The notes under the pieces are model-generated. The model was given only the letters and a program-made list of their open reading frames with translations. It was not told where the DNA came from and searched no databases. 16,531 nt of DNA from Dictyocoela muelleri (lineage: Eukaryota; Microsporidia), in NCBI GenBank assembly GCA_016256075.1, contig SDVU01000253.1, forward strand, positions 1 through 16,531, read 5' to 3'. Position numbers and translations under genes: made by a program. The stretch's first letter is position 1. The number at the start of each line of letters is the position of its first letter. Shown piece by piece: positions 1 through 8,287 of this stretch.

Positions 1-395
1 TTTAACTCTCATATTTCTAAATATGAAATCATTTTTTTATGAGCTCTTATGTACGTTTACTAAATTTGGGTAAAAATAGATACTCAGTGCCCATTTTTTT
101 TCCTTTCATTTTATTTTCTTCAATTTGTCCTTTTCAATTTTTCCTTTCAATTTTTTTTCTTCGCACTATTTTTTTTATTTACCACGTTTTCGTAAAAATT
201 AATAATTTATTTTCAAAATTAATAATTTATTTTCAAAATTAATATTTTCAAACATCTTTATTTTTAAACTAATAAACTCTATTTACCTTGTCACAAAAAA
301 TATTTATTTTAATTTTAATTTCAAGTATTTTACTGATCATTAAACTTAATTATATAGTTGATAATATACTTATTATTATAAATAAGGGTGTTATT
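1..395. other. AT-rich intergenic DNA with a 20-bp tandem repeat
   Basis: No convincing gene is visible. The one ORF in this stretch (39-242) starts inside low-complexity T-rich DNA and encodes mostly Phe, Ile, Leu and Ser, so I do not accept it. At 195-249 a 20-bp unit (AAAATTAATAATTTATTTTC) is repeated twice perfectly, followed by a partial third copy. Confidence 0.6.
195..249. repeat. Short tandem repeat, 20-bp unit, about 2.7 copies
   Basis: Two identical 20-bp units at 195-214 and 215-234 are followed by a diverging third copy. It is pure A/T apart from one C per unit. No function is visible. Confidence 0.85.
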
Positions 396-399
396 TCCA

Positions 400-787
400 A
401 CCTTTGATATTTTTCTTGTTGTTCAAGTTTTTGGTCATTTTTAATTTTCCAAGGCCTTCTTTAGATCGATTTTATTTTATCATCGATTCAGCAGGATAAA
501 ATTTAAATTTTATGCTTTCCATAAAGTTTTAATATAAATTACCTTTTTTGCATAGTTGCATAATTTCACTTCATCCTCATAGTAGATTGGTTACCTCACA
601 TTCTAATTCATTGTCATATTAGACCAACTCTTAATCAACTTACCAAACTGGAACAACTGTATATTAATACTTATTTTTATAATCATTGGCTGCCTAATGC
701 CATTTTAGTTGTTTATTAAAGTGACTTAAATCGAAACTTGATACATAAATTTTACATTCAAGAGTGTTAACCAAAGCTATTTGACTC
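400..787 (-). mobile_element. SINE-like tRNA-headed repeat, copy H (old)
   Basis: Reading the minus strand, the tRNA-like head starts near 787 (the A-box relic is the complement of AAAGCTATTTGACTC, followed by the segment around TTGAATGTAAAATTT). The family body follows: the complement of the 'aactgtatattaatac' segment, 'attagaccaactctta', and the 'tcagcaggata' block. The order of blocks matches copies A and B. Many substitutions and small gaps make this one of the older copies. The tail-side boundary near 400 is approximate. It lies about 125 bp beyond the stop codon of the SET/NAP gene. Confidence 0.75.
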
Positions 788-910
788 AGTAAGAATTTAT
801 TATTCTTTTTTATTCTTACACTATTTTTTTAAAAATTAATAATCAATAAAATTAAGATAAAAACAATGATTAGAAATTCTTTAAGGTTTAATAAAATAAC
901 TCACTGAGAT

Positions 911-1714
911 TTAATAGTCAAGATAATAATAAAAGACTGCATTTCTATAAAACTCATAAAAAATTGAAAAAATTTCTAAAGAAGAAGTATTACTGCTGAA
1001 AAACGAGAAAAATGGTGAATTGTTGTGAACTTTCCAAATGAGTTTAGTCTCTTCAGTATAGGCATCAAGAAATGAAATCTTTTTAATAATTGTTTTGTTT
1101 GAAATATATTTGTTAGAATTTAACATTATTTCAACACAGCACAAATAGTCTTTTTCGAACCAGATTTTAAGGTTTTTAATTAAAGAAAAGTTGGGATAGA
1201 AATTGTTTATAACGTTGTTTTCAGTTTTATAATTATATTCAATTTCATTAGTATTGCAATCATCAACGATTTTATTCTTATAATCAACGATTTTATAATC
1301 ATCAATGATTTTGCAATCATCATCGATTTTATAATCATCATCGATTTTGCAATCATCATCGATTTTGCAATCATCATCGATTTTACAGTCATCATCAATT
1401 TTATTATTATAATCATTTACGGTGTAGTCATTAATGTATTGATTATCATCATTACCTTCATATATATTTTCGCAATTAGAATTTTTATTATAAATTTCAA
1501 TGGGCATTAATTCAGAAATAATATCATGATTACTCGCTGCTATTGGCCAGAAATTTTTAATTTTTGAAATGTAAATATCTCTTTCAATAAAAATAGATTC
1601 TAATGATTTATAATCATTATATTTTAGAGCAAATTTATCTTTTGTGTATTTTAAATCTGCTTTGTCGACGATTTTTTGAATTTTTTTAAGAATTGGTTTA
1701 CTATTTCTTGTCAT
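911..1714 (-). CDS. SET/NAP-family histone chaperone with acidic hexapeptide repeats
   Basis: This predicts a 267-residue protein. Family calls rest on two blocks. Residues 38-70 (…IERDIYISKIKNFWPIAASN…) resemble the NAP/SET 'R..ii..IpnFW...l.NHp.i' helix region. Residues 219-267 (TEETKLIWKVHNNSPFFSFF, then …YRNAVFYYYLDY) resemble the 'ST.I.WK…SFF.FF…PNAL.YYL' end of the fold. NAP/SET proteins bind histones and assist nucleosome assembly and remodelling, in nucleus and cytoplasm. Between these blocks, about residues 105-146, lies an array of DDDCKI-type hexapeptides. This is an acidic insertion rather than the usual acidic C-terminal tail. The open frame extends 20 codons further upstream to a TTG. 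I chose the ATG at 1714 because CCCCC lies one base before it, the microsporidian start signal, and because no upstream ATG exists before the in-frame stop. It is AT-rich and intronless. Family membership is fairly firm; NAP1 versus SET cannot be decided. Confidence 0.75.
   Translation of the reverse strand: MTRNSKPILKKIQKIVDKADLKYTKDKFALKYNDYKSLESIFIERDIYISKIKNFWPIAASNHDIISELMPIEIYNKNSNCENIYEGNDDNQYINDYTVNDYNNKIDDDCKIDDDCKIDDDCKIDDDYKIDDDCKIIDDYKIVDYKNKIVDDCNTNEIEYNYKTENNVINNFYPNFSLIKNLKIWFEKDYLCCVEIMLNSNKYISNKTIIKKISFLDAYTEETKLIWKVHNNSPFFSFFSSNTSSLEIFSIFYEFYRNAVFYYYLDY
1277..1402 (-). repeat. 18-bp coding tandem repeat (DDDCKI units)
   Basis: Seven or so 18-bp units encode DDDCKI and variants (DDDYKI, DDCKII, DDYKIV), becoming irregular toward the 3' end of the gene. 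On the plus strand the unit reads as ATCATCATCGATTTTGCA and variants. It stays in frame, so length changes would add or remove whole hexapeptides. The best-conserved units sit at the N-terminal side, suggesting recent expansion there. Confidence 0.9.
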
Positions 1715-1715
1715 T

Positions 1716-1720
1716 GGGGG
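1716..1720 (-). promoter_or_regulatory. CCC start signal of the SET/NAP gene
   Basis: The minus strand reads CCCCCAATG, the ATG being 1714-1712. CCC-like or GGG-like motifs just before the start codon are a described microsporidian feature. This decides the start against the longer TTG-initiated frame. Confidence 0.7.
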
Positions 1721-1839
1721 TAAATCATTTTTTATTTTAGAATTGAATAAAATTTTTATTTTTTTCGATTTCAACTTTTAGGATTATGCAGTAATTATGC
1801 GTGAAATTTGAAATTAATTTGAATAAAATTTAATGCAAA

Positions 1840-2262
1840 TAACTTATTCTTAACACTATTGAATGTAAAATTTAAGTATCGTATTTCATATTTAAAGTCA
1901 TTTCAATGAATAAATCGAGAATGAAATTAAGCAGTCAAAACTAAAACAATAGCAACAGGTCTTCCATTGTGGTAAAGATACTAAAATTTGGTATAATTGA
2001 AATGTAGCAAAATTAATCACCTAGATGTGGATATGAGTGCGTAGGCGCATCTCGATAAAAAGTAGTGGAAAGAAAAAATTCATAAAAGCCTATAATTACC
2101 CGTATCCTGCTATGTTATTTTTTAAATGAAAATATCCTATACACTTAAGGTTTTAGGAATTTAAATAATTATATATAATTTATACTAAGAACCAAAGGTT
2201 TAAAGATTCTAATTATAGAAAAGTTCTAAGGGAAAAATTATAATTATTTTCAGCATACATAT
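1840..2262 (+). mobile_element. SINE-like tRNA-headed repeat, copy I (old, head truncated)
   Basis: It begins inside the head at AACACTATTGAATGTAAAA, lacking the A-box portion. It continues through the family body: AATGAAATTAAGCAGTCAAAA, a degraded middle, then 'ggatatgagtgcgtaggcgcatctcgataaaa', 'ttacccgtatcctgct' and 'aagaaccaaagg'. It ends near a CAGCATACAT relic of the family's CAGCATGTAAT tail. It starts about 126 bp upstream of the SET/NAP start and points away from it. Confidence 0.75.
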
Positions 2263-2658
2263 AGGCAAAAATAGTTTAATATTATAAAATAAAAATTAAA
2301 AAAAAACATACAGATATCACTAATCTTCAAATAATGTATAGAGTAATTCGTATAAGAAATTATTTGAAATATTTTTTTAATTTATTCGATAATTGAAACC
2401 ACTTTTATCTATATTGTAGTGTTTTTGTTGAGTATTTGGTTTTAAAACAAAGACTACATGTTTCAAATGAGAAACATAAGGTACCAATTATAACACGTTG
2501 ATTATTGGTAAATGTGAAACAAATGGCGATTAAAGGTATAAAAGGGAAAAAATTTTTAATACCTGAGATTATTTTCAAAAGAACATTTTGAGTTCAATAA
2601 AGGTTTACATTTTAAGAAACACCTTATTAATATTAAAAGTATTTATATAAGACAAATG
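2263..2658. other. Intergenic, no gene seen
   Basis: AT-rich DNA between copy I and the Merlin-like element. I see no ORF with coding character, no tRNA and no clear repeat. Confidence 0.6.
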
Positions 2659-3716
2659 GACTTGTCTTTTTACGGGCTATAACTAAGGGTTCCCCTTTAG
2701 AAGTGGATTTTTAAACTAAAATTAACAAAAATTTAAAATTAAAAAATAATAATTAAAAAAAATTAAAATAATTTATTAAAAACCATTTAAATTCGTTTCC
2801 GAGCAAATTAGAGAAATATCTTTTTTAAAGGTATACTCCACTAAACATTTATCAAAATTGCACCTTTTCAAACTGTACTCTTTTCTCATACAAGATTTCA
2901 ATCCTTCCCAAATCTTTCAATGTTATTTGTATCAGTACATCGGGTGCTTTAAATCCTTCCGAGTTTATCACAACTTTATGATGAACAAAAAAAATTTTGA
3001 ATATTCAGGATATGATTGATATCGTCAGTTGAGTCTTGCTAACTACACCAATTAATCCCTATATGAATTAGTCAATACTGAAATCTCTCTGTATTCAATT
3101 TTTTAAAAAAAAATTCTTTGGTAGGTATTTTTATAACTCCCAGAATATATTTTGTTCAGGCTTTTCATCATCCGTACTTTTAAGTGCGAATATTTTTTTT
3201 CTAAATATGCCGCTCTCATCAACTTCTACCACCACCCCGGCTTTACCTAATATTACTGGTCTATTTGCATGTATTTGGCATAAAAATCTCTCAATCTCGA
3301 TTTAATGCTCGCAATCAAAATTGTTGAAACATTAAAATAAGATTTTATTTGATTATAAGACAATCATTCATCAATAAAAAATATATTAATTAAAATAGTT
3401 ATTTTTCATTTAAATTTTGTAATTTGGTGTTTACTTTGACATTTGGATCTTTTATAGCGATAAATAATTCTCTTTTGATTACATTCTTTATAAATTTTTA
3501 ATTATGTATCATCATCACATACATTACAAACATATTTAAGATCTAAAATATTATTTTCTATAAAATACTCTAGTAAATCTTCTGTGGACAAAAAAAATAT
3601 CTGTAGATTTTAATGTCATGTGAGTCTAATTTTTTATAATTTAATATTTTTTTGGAAGTGCTGCTATCCTTTTTACTGCCTATATAAAAAAATATAGCCC
3701 GTAAAAAGGACAGGAC
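2659..3716 (-). mobile_element. Merlin/ISXO2-like DNA transposon, decayed
   Basis: The ends are inverted repeats of about 23 bp. The left end reads TTGTCTTTTTACGGGCTATA from 2663, and the complement of the right end reads CTGTCCTTTTTACGGGCTATA, ending near 3716. The roughly 1.06-kb length and the transposase relic inside suit the Merlin/IS1016 (ISXO2-like) group, which is known from microsporidia. I could not find a convincing 8-9 bp target duplication, so the exact ends may be off by a few bases. Confidence 0.75.
2776..3619 (-). pseudogene. ISXO2-like transposase relic of the Merlin element
   Basis: On the minus strand, pieces in several frames follow the order expected for an ISXO2-like DDE transposase. 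First comes an N-terminal region around 3450-3600 with a CxxC…C…C zinc-ribbon-like pattern (YVCNVCDDD, later YKECNQK and RSKCQSKH). Next, at about 3140-3230, is VEVDESGIFRKKIF followed by NIFWEL, matching the first catalytic Asp block and the 'W.FG'-like motif. Last, at about 2830-2985, is KVVINSEGF and a basic C-terminal stretch, matching the family's 'H..VNHS..F' block. The frame is broken many times by stops and frameshifts, so no active enzyme is made. The start given is the first Met of the zinc-ribbon part; the end is the stop after …NLNGF. Confidence 0.7.
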
Positions 3717-3761
3717 ACAGATAAATTCATAAAATACAGTCATTACCGGCCGAACACGGCA

Positions 3762-4012
3762 ATATTATTACATGCTAAACACATCCTTATTTGCTAACTC
3801 GGAAAGTTATCTTTAACCTTGGTTTTATGATCTCTGGTTCCTGATGTCCCAAAAATACATCACTACTAAGCTACCAGCTGCCCGGAATATGATTAATTTT
3901 CATTTTATCAATGACTATGCAAGATACGGGTAATAGGTGTCTATTTTTTTATCTATTTTAACACCTTATTTTCTCGAGATGCGTCATTAACTTATCCCCA
4001 CAGCTGGCCGCT
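3762..4012 (-). mobile_element. SINE-like repeat, copy J (3' half only)
   Basis: Read on the minus strand this is the tail half of the family: complement of 'attacatgctaaacacatcc', 'tttatgatctctggttcctg', 'cattttatcaatgactatgcaagatacgggtaat' and 'tctcgagatgcgtc'. The head half is missing. The block order agrees with copy B. It is cut off about 80 bp before the foldback element. Confidence 0.8.
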
Positions 4013-4089
4013 TCTTCGCCGTAAAATTTTTAAAATAGGGATTATATTTTTTGAAAAAAAAATTTAAATTTTATTTAAAATAAAAAATT

Positions 4090-4542
4090 TTAATACAAGG
4101 TATTGAATTTTTATATCGCTAACATTACATTTTTATATCGCCAACATTTCATTTTTATATCGACACTTGAAAACAAAAAAAAGGAGTCTCTAAAATAAAG
4201 AACTAAAAAGACCATAAGCGTAAAGTTTAGATATTTCTACGGTTATTGCCCTTTTATTTTTTTATTTTAGAACTTTCCTTTTTTGTTTTGAAATAGCGAT
4301 ATAAAAATACATTGGCGATATGAAAGAAGCATGCTGCCGATATAAAAATACAATGTTGGCGATAAAAAAACTAAATGGAGGCTATATAAAAATGCAATGT
4401 TGGTGATATAAAAAAGCAATGCTGTTGATATAAAAATACAATGTTGGCGATAAAAAAATGCTATGGAGGCTATATAAAAATGCAATGTGAGCAATATAAA
4501 AATTAAATGTTGGCGGTTAAAAATTCAATACCATGTAATTAA
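4090..4542. mobile_element. Foldback element with 22-bp repeat arms
   Basis: The two ends are inverted copies: GGTATTGAATTTTTATATCGC at the left, and the complement TGGTATTGAATTTTTAACCGC at the right. Both arms consist of a roughly 22-bp unit (GATATAAAAATACAATGTTGGC and variants). There are three units in the left arm (about 4108-4166) and about ten in the right arm (about 4294-4525), in opposite orientation. The core also has a near-symmetrical pair: AAAAAGGAGTCTCTAAAATAA and the complement of TTATTTTAGAACTTTCCTTTTT. No coding region is seen. A minus-strand ORF across the right arm is just repeat read-through. This is most like a non-autonomous foldback or MITE-type DNA element; the family is unknown. 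Confidence 0.7.
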
Positions 4543-5020
4543 TATTTCATTTTTGATTTTTAGAAATGCATTGATAAATATAATGTCCACTTAATATATA
4601 ATAAGTTGTGTTTCTGTGTATTTTTGTTAATTTATAAATGAATTTTTGTTCGTTTGGTAAAAAATAAATGCGGATAAGATGATATATGGCCTTTGTCATA
4701 CATATAAAATCTATAGATACTAAAAACGTTTTTATTTTTGATTTATCGAAATTAAATTCAAAAATGATGCATATTTTTTATACTTCTGATCGCATCGATT
4801 ATTTTGCGATTTAATCTTTTTTATTATTTATAAAATAATTATTTTATATCATTATCTTTCATTACATCACCATTAAGACCTATTCGAAGTTGACATGGCT
4901 ATATATTATAACAATATATGATCAATGAATTCATTCACTGTCTCTTTTAATTTTTATTTCAATAATTTTTTATGATAATAGAAGTTTTTCAATTTGCGAC
5001 GAAACGCTACTTAACGAATT
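4543..5020. other. Intergenic, no gene seen
   Basis: AT-rich DNA between the foldback element and SINE-like copy D. Only a small hairpin (ATCGCA…TGCGAT near 4790-4815) stands out. No ORF, tRNA or repeat copy was recognised. Confidence 0.55.
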
Positions 5021-5300
5021 GGTGTCCTTTTTGTGATTTTTATTTGTTTCCACTACTTTTTTCTCAAGATGCGTCTCCGCACTTACCCCCACACTTAGGA
5101 GAATCTTCTGCATAATTATATATTATACCAACTTTTAATCATATATACCGCACTGGAACAATCGTATATTAATAATATAGTTATTGAATGCTGCTTGTCT
5201 ATCCCAATTATTTATTAAAGAGTGGCATCAGCGGGATTCGAACCTCAATACTTAAATGTTAAATTCAAGTGTGATAAATCACTGAGCTATATGGCCTGAA
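5021..5300 (-). mobile_element. SINE-like tRNA-headed repeat, copy D (tail truncated)
   Basis: On the minus strand the head begins near 5298 (GGCCATATAGCTCAGTGATT), with a perfect B-box sequence GGTTCGAATCC near 5232-5242. The body follows as far as the 'gatgcgtc…ctacttttt…tttttat' block at about 5021-5070, where the copy stops; the tail half is absent. The head carries A- and B-box sequences. However, it is a degenerate tRNA: the T stem has only two good pairs and the anticodon loop lacks the invariant T33. It is therefore not counted as a tRNA gene. Confidence 0.8.
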
Positions 5301-5411
5301 TACGATCATTAAAAAGCTTTAATTTGTTAAATTCAATACTGTTTTTAATTTTAATAAATGAATATTGATTTTTTTTAAAGTTTTTCATTTTATAATTTTT
5401 TTATCATCAAC

Positions 5412-5417
5412 AAAAAA
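5412..5417 (-). terminator. Pol III terminator of tRNA-Arg
   Basis: A run of six T residues on the transcribed minus strand begins two bases after the mature tRNA 3' end. This is the usual RNA polymerase III stop. Confidence 0.75.
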
Positions 5418-5418
5418 C

Positions 5419-5489
5419 ATCTGTGAAGGGACTCGAACCCTCGACCCCTGCCTTAGGAGGGCAATGCTCTACCACTGAGCTACACAGAC
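5419..5489 (-). tRNA. tRNA-Arg (anticodon CCT)
   Basis: The minus strand folds into a complete 71-nt cloverleaf. The acceptor is GTCTGTG/CACAGAT (first pair G-T wobble), the D stem is GCTC/GAGC, and the anticodon stem is TTGCC/GGCAG. The 7-nt loop CTCCTAA gives anticodon CCT (Arg, codon AGG), followed by a 5-nt variable loop and the T stem GAGGG/CCCTT with loop TTCGAGT. There is no intron, and the CCA end is not encoded. The A box (TAGCTCAGTGG) and B box (GGTTCGAGTCC) are intact, so it looks functional. Confidence 0.95.
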
Positions 5490-5967
5490 AATGTTAAAAA
5501 ACATTAAATTTTTATACTTTTTAATATAAATTAAAATTGCTTTCTCTAATTATAAACAAAATTTTCTGATAATCATAACAAATAAAATTCGAGGTTTTAT
5601 AATTTTTTTGTTATAAATAAATACCTGAAAAACTTTACTTTTATTTTATCATTTAATCCATGATAACTGTGTTTTTAATTATTTTTAATAAATATATGTT
5701 CTAGCAAGTTTATATTTTTAAAGATTTTTTTTGTTATTTTTTTCTTCCGTAAACCTAAAATTGATTATAATGATTAGTTCGGCAATAGATTAATATTTAT
5801 AAGTCAAATAACCCTGTAAAAAATATTTAATCAATACTCTTCATAATAAAATTTATGTTAACTTGTTATTTTTTAATTAGAATTTTTCTTAATAAAAATT
5901 TCTGAAATTAATTTTTTTGATCAAAATTTTTAAAATAAAAATAAATTTATAAAAAGTTTTACGATCA
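5490..5967. other. AT-rich upstream region of NMD3
   Basis: No gene or repeat copy is recognised between the tRNA 5' end and the NMD3 start. The last 100 bases before the start are almost entirely A and T (runs such as TTTTTAAAATAAAAATAAATTTATAAAAAG), presumably holding the promoter. No single TATA element can be singled out. Confidence 0.5.
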
Positions 5968-5970
5968 CCC
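5968..5970 (+). promoter_or_regulatory. CCC start signal of NMD3
   Basis: ATCACCC directly abuts the ATG at 5971. This is the microsporidian-type start signal, and it agrees with the family N-terminus, which begins immediately before the first zinc-binding cysteines. Confidence 0.75.
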
Positions 5971-7245
5971 ATGTTATGTTGTATCTGTGGTATAGAATCA
6001 ACATCACCAAAATGTCTAAGATGTTCAATAACATCATCAATCAACTATATAAAAGAGACACTCGAGCATTGTAGATCATGTGATCGATATCTCTCGCCAC
6101 CTAAAAAGTGGGTATCTTGTGATCTCAATAGTAAAGATCTTCTTCATCTGATAATCAAAAAATCAAGTTATTTGAAAAGCGTTGAAATTTGTCGGGCAAA
6201 TTTTCTTCCATCGGAGGTTCATTCTAAAAGGATAAAAATTGAAATTGAATATCGCGGTACGTTGACTGTTGGTACTGATCGTGATATAAATTTTAAGAAA
6301 GATGGTCGTATTTTGATTAATCCTTTGGCTGATCAAAATGTTAATAAGATAGTTTTGATTTGTGTGGTTCGTAATCGGCAATGTGCTGAATGTCAGAATG
6401 TAGAAGCCAAAAATTATTGGAGTTGTGTTGTGCAAGTGAGGCAGAAAAGAGGTAGACGCAATTTGCTTATGCTGCAAAATGAAGTTCTTGAAAATAAGAT
6501 AGAATTTAGTTTCCTTGAAGAAACTAAAAATGGAGTTGATTTCTTTTTTGGTGATAAAGTCAGGTGCAGGAATTTTTTAAATTTTTTACATACTAAAATC
6601 GGAATCAAGTTGACAGAATCCGAGAGAATCATTAGTCAAGATATGAGAAATAATACCAAGAAGTCGAAATTGACTTACTCGGTTGAAATATACCCGATTG
6701 ATCAAGATGATTTTGTTGTTTTAGATTCAGATTTTGCGAAGAAAAAAGATGTTTCTCCTAAAATGATAGCTGTGAAAATTGGTACAACTATTCAATTTAT
6801 CGACATTTTTGGAAAACCATTTTCAATCAGCAGTGACGCTTTTTGGAAAAATAGAGATAAATTTTCAGTTATTAAAGATTGCCGAGACCTTCAAAAATTC
6901 ATTGTTACTGAAATAGACACCAAAAATTCTTTGTTGACAGATATCTACCTAACAATAGACTATACCACTGTATATCATACAAAAACACACATAGCTAATC
7001 AATTATCAGAAGATGACATTGTTTGGGGGTACAACTTTACCAATACTAATCACTCGGAATGGGAAAATACTGGATTTCAAATTTTCGCAGTTCGTAAATA
7101 CCTAAATGACATTGTTGGGGATAAATTTTTTGGCTTTTTTAGTGAAGATTTACACGTCAAAAACGAAAAGAAAAAAGGAAATGATCCTTATGATAAAACT
7201 AATGATCTTGTAGAGAATTTTGAAAAAGTTAATTTAAACATTTAA
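5971..7245 (+). CDS. NMD3: 60S ribosomal export protein NMD3
   Basis: This 424-residue protein is the adaptor that binds nascent 60S subunits and links them to the exportin Crm1 for passage from nucleus to cytoplasm. The N-terminus is diagnostic: MLCCICGIES, C15xxC18, then CRSCDRYLSPPKKWVSC at 34-50, matching the family's paired zinc-binding cysteines and 'C..C.RYL.PP..W..C' signature. The following segments also match in order: EVHSKRIKIEIEY (about 81-93), the VRNRQCAEC second cysteine pair (about 132-140), WSCVVQVRQKR (about 150-160), KNGVDFFFGDKVRC (about 186-199), SERIISQD (about 217-224) and YSVEIYPIDQDDFVVLDSDF (about 236-255). Yeast and human proteins exceed 500 residues; this one is shorter, mainly at the C-terminus. 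It ends in NDLVENFEKVNLNI, which could serve as a leucine-type export signal (inference). It is intronless, and SINE-like copy E begins about 85 bp after the stop. The identification is firm. Confidence 0.95.
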   Translation: MLCCICGIESTSPKCLRCSITSSINYIKETLEHCRSCDRYLSPPKKWVSCDLNSKDLLHLIIKKSSYLKSVEICRANFLPSEVHSKRIKIEIEYRGTLTVGTDRDINFKKDGRILINPLADQNVNKIVLICVVRNRQCAECQNVEAKNYWSCVVQVRQKRGRRNLLMLQNEVLENKIEFSFLEETKNGVDFFFGDKVRCRNFLNFLHTKIGIKLTESERIISQDMRNNTKKSKLTYSVEIYPIDQDDFVVLDSDFAKKKDVSPKMIAVKIGTTIQFIDIFGKPFSISSDAFWKNRDKFSVIKDCRDLQKFIVTEIDTKNSLLTDIYLTIDYTTVYHTKTHIANQLSEDDIVWGYNFTNTNHSEWENTGFQIFAVRKYLNDIVGDKFFGFFSEDLHVKNEKKKGNDPYDKTNDLVENFEKVNLNI

Positions 7246-7329
7246 ATAAAAAATAACCTTTAAATAAGTAAATTCTATCAATATTAAATTTTTTAGATCC
7301 TTTTCATAATTTAGATAAAAAATTAACAA

Positions 7330-7731
7330 TAAATTATACGCAGGATATCTCTATTGGCAACATATAGAGAGTTGGCTTCAATCATAGTCTTTATACCATG
7401 GGTTATTGGTGTCCAACCTCACTAATAATTTACCAGAGGCAATATTTTTATTCGATTCGTTTTATCGATGACTCAACAGGATGTTGGTAATTAGAGTTTT
7501 TCATGTTTTTTTTATTTTCACTGATTTTGCATAGATTCATCATTGCTCTTATCTTTCCGCCTAGGTGAGTCCCTTCTGCTTCATTGTCATATTAAAAGAA
7601 GTCTTAATCTGATATACAACACCGGAACAACTGTATATTAGTACTATATTTATACTTTTGACCGCTTATTCTTAATCTCAATTATTTATTAAAGTAGCGT
7701 TGGCCGGATTCGAAGGACATTACTTAATTTC
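7330..7731 (-). mobile_element. SINE-like tRNA-headed repeat, copy E (head truncated)
   Basis: The minus strand carries the family body from the B box (complement of GGATTCGAA near 7707) through 'gtcttaatctgatatac', 'cctaggtgagtcccttctgctt', 'gactcaacaggatgttggtaat' and 'cttcaatcatagtctttatacc' to a degraded tail near 7330. The A-box part of the head is missing, and copy F begins at that point in the opposite orientation, giving a head-to-head pair. Confidence 0.8.
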
Positions 7732-7732
7732 A

Positions 7733-8182
7733 GGTCAGATAGCTTAGTGGTTAACACACTTGAATGTAACATTTAAGTTTCTTGTTCGGATCATACAGAC
7801 TTCGCTTAATTAAAAAAGTAGGAATGACCATAAACGGTCAATACAAATATATAATTATAATATAATATACAGTTGTTTCAGGTGTGGTATTGCTGATTAA
7901 GACTTGGTCTAATATGACAATGAAATAGAAAGGACTCTCTTAGGTGTGGTGATGATATTGGCAATGCATCTATGTAAAAGTAGTGAAAAAATTAATCATT
8001 TAAAAGCCCTTAATTACCTGTATCCTGCTGAGTCATTGACAAAACGAATGCAGCTGGGCTTCTGGATAGCTTAGGAAGTGATGTATTATTGAACACTAAG
8101 TACCAAAGATTTAAATACTGCTGTATGAGACAACTATCCGGATTGTCAATTATGGATATTGCCAGCATGTAATATTTATATG
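7733..8182 (+). mobile_element. SINE-like tRNA-headed repeat, copy F
   Basis: Nearly full length. The head is GGTCAGATAGCTTAGTGGTT with the TTGAATGTAACATTTAAG arm and a weakened B box. The body includes 'ctgattaagacttggtctaatatgaca', 'ctctcttaggtgtgg', 'cctgtatcctgctgagtcattgac' and 'cttctggatagcttaggaagtg'. The tail CCAGCATGTAATATTTATA ends near 8182. Confidence 0.88.
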
Positions 8183-8287
8183 GTCGAAATTCAAGGCAAA
8201 AGACTACATTTCGGTTTGTAATTATTTGTATATGATCTATTCTTATGTTAAAACGACTAATAGATTATAAAGCGCTTAATTATTTTA

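Noticed and set aside
39-242. 67-codon plus-strand ORF near the left edge
   Set aside because: Low-complexity Phe/Ile/Leu composition from T-rich DNA, and no start signal.
1207-1416. 69-codon minus-strand ORF rich in Met, Ile and Lys
   Set aside because: It is an out-of-frame shadow of the 18-bp repeat array in the SET/NAP gene.
4267-4494. 75-codon minus-strand ORF
   Set aside because: It is entirely a read-through of the 22-bp foldback repeats.
4100-4530. CRISPR-like array
   Set aside because: Units are adjacent, imperfect and inverted between arms, with no unique spacers. The host is eukaryotic.
5222-5298. Second tRNA gene beside tRNA-Arg
   Set aside because: It has A and B boxes, but the T stem barely pairs and the anticodon loop lacks T33. 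It is followed by the family body and is the head of SINE-like copy D.
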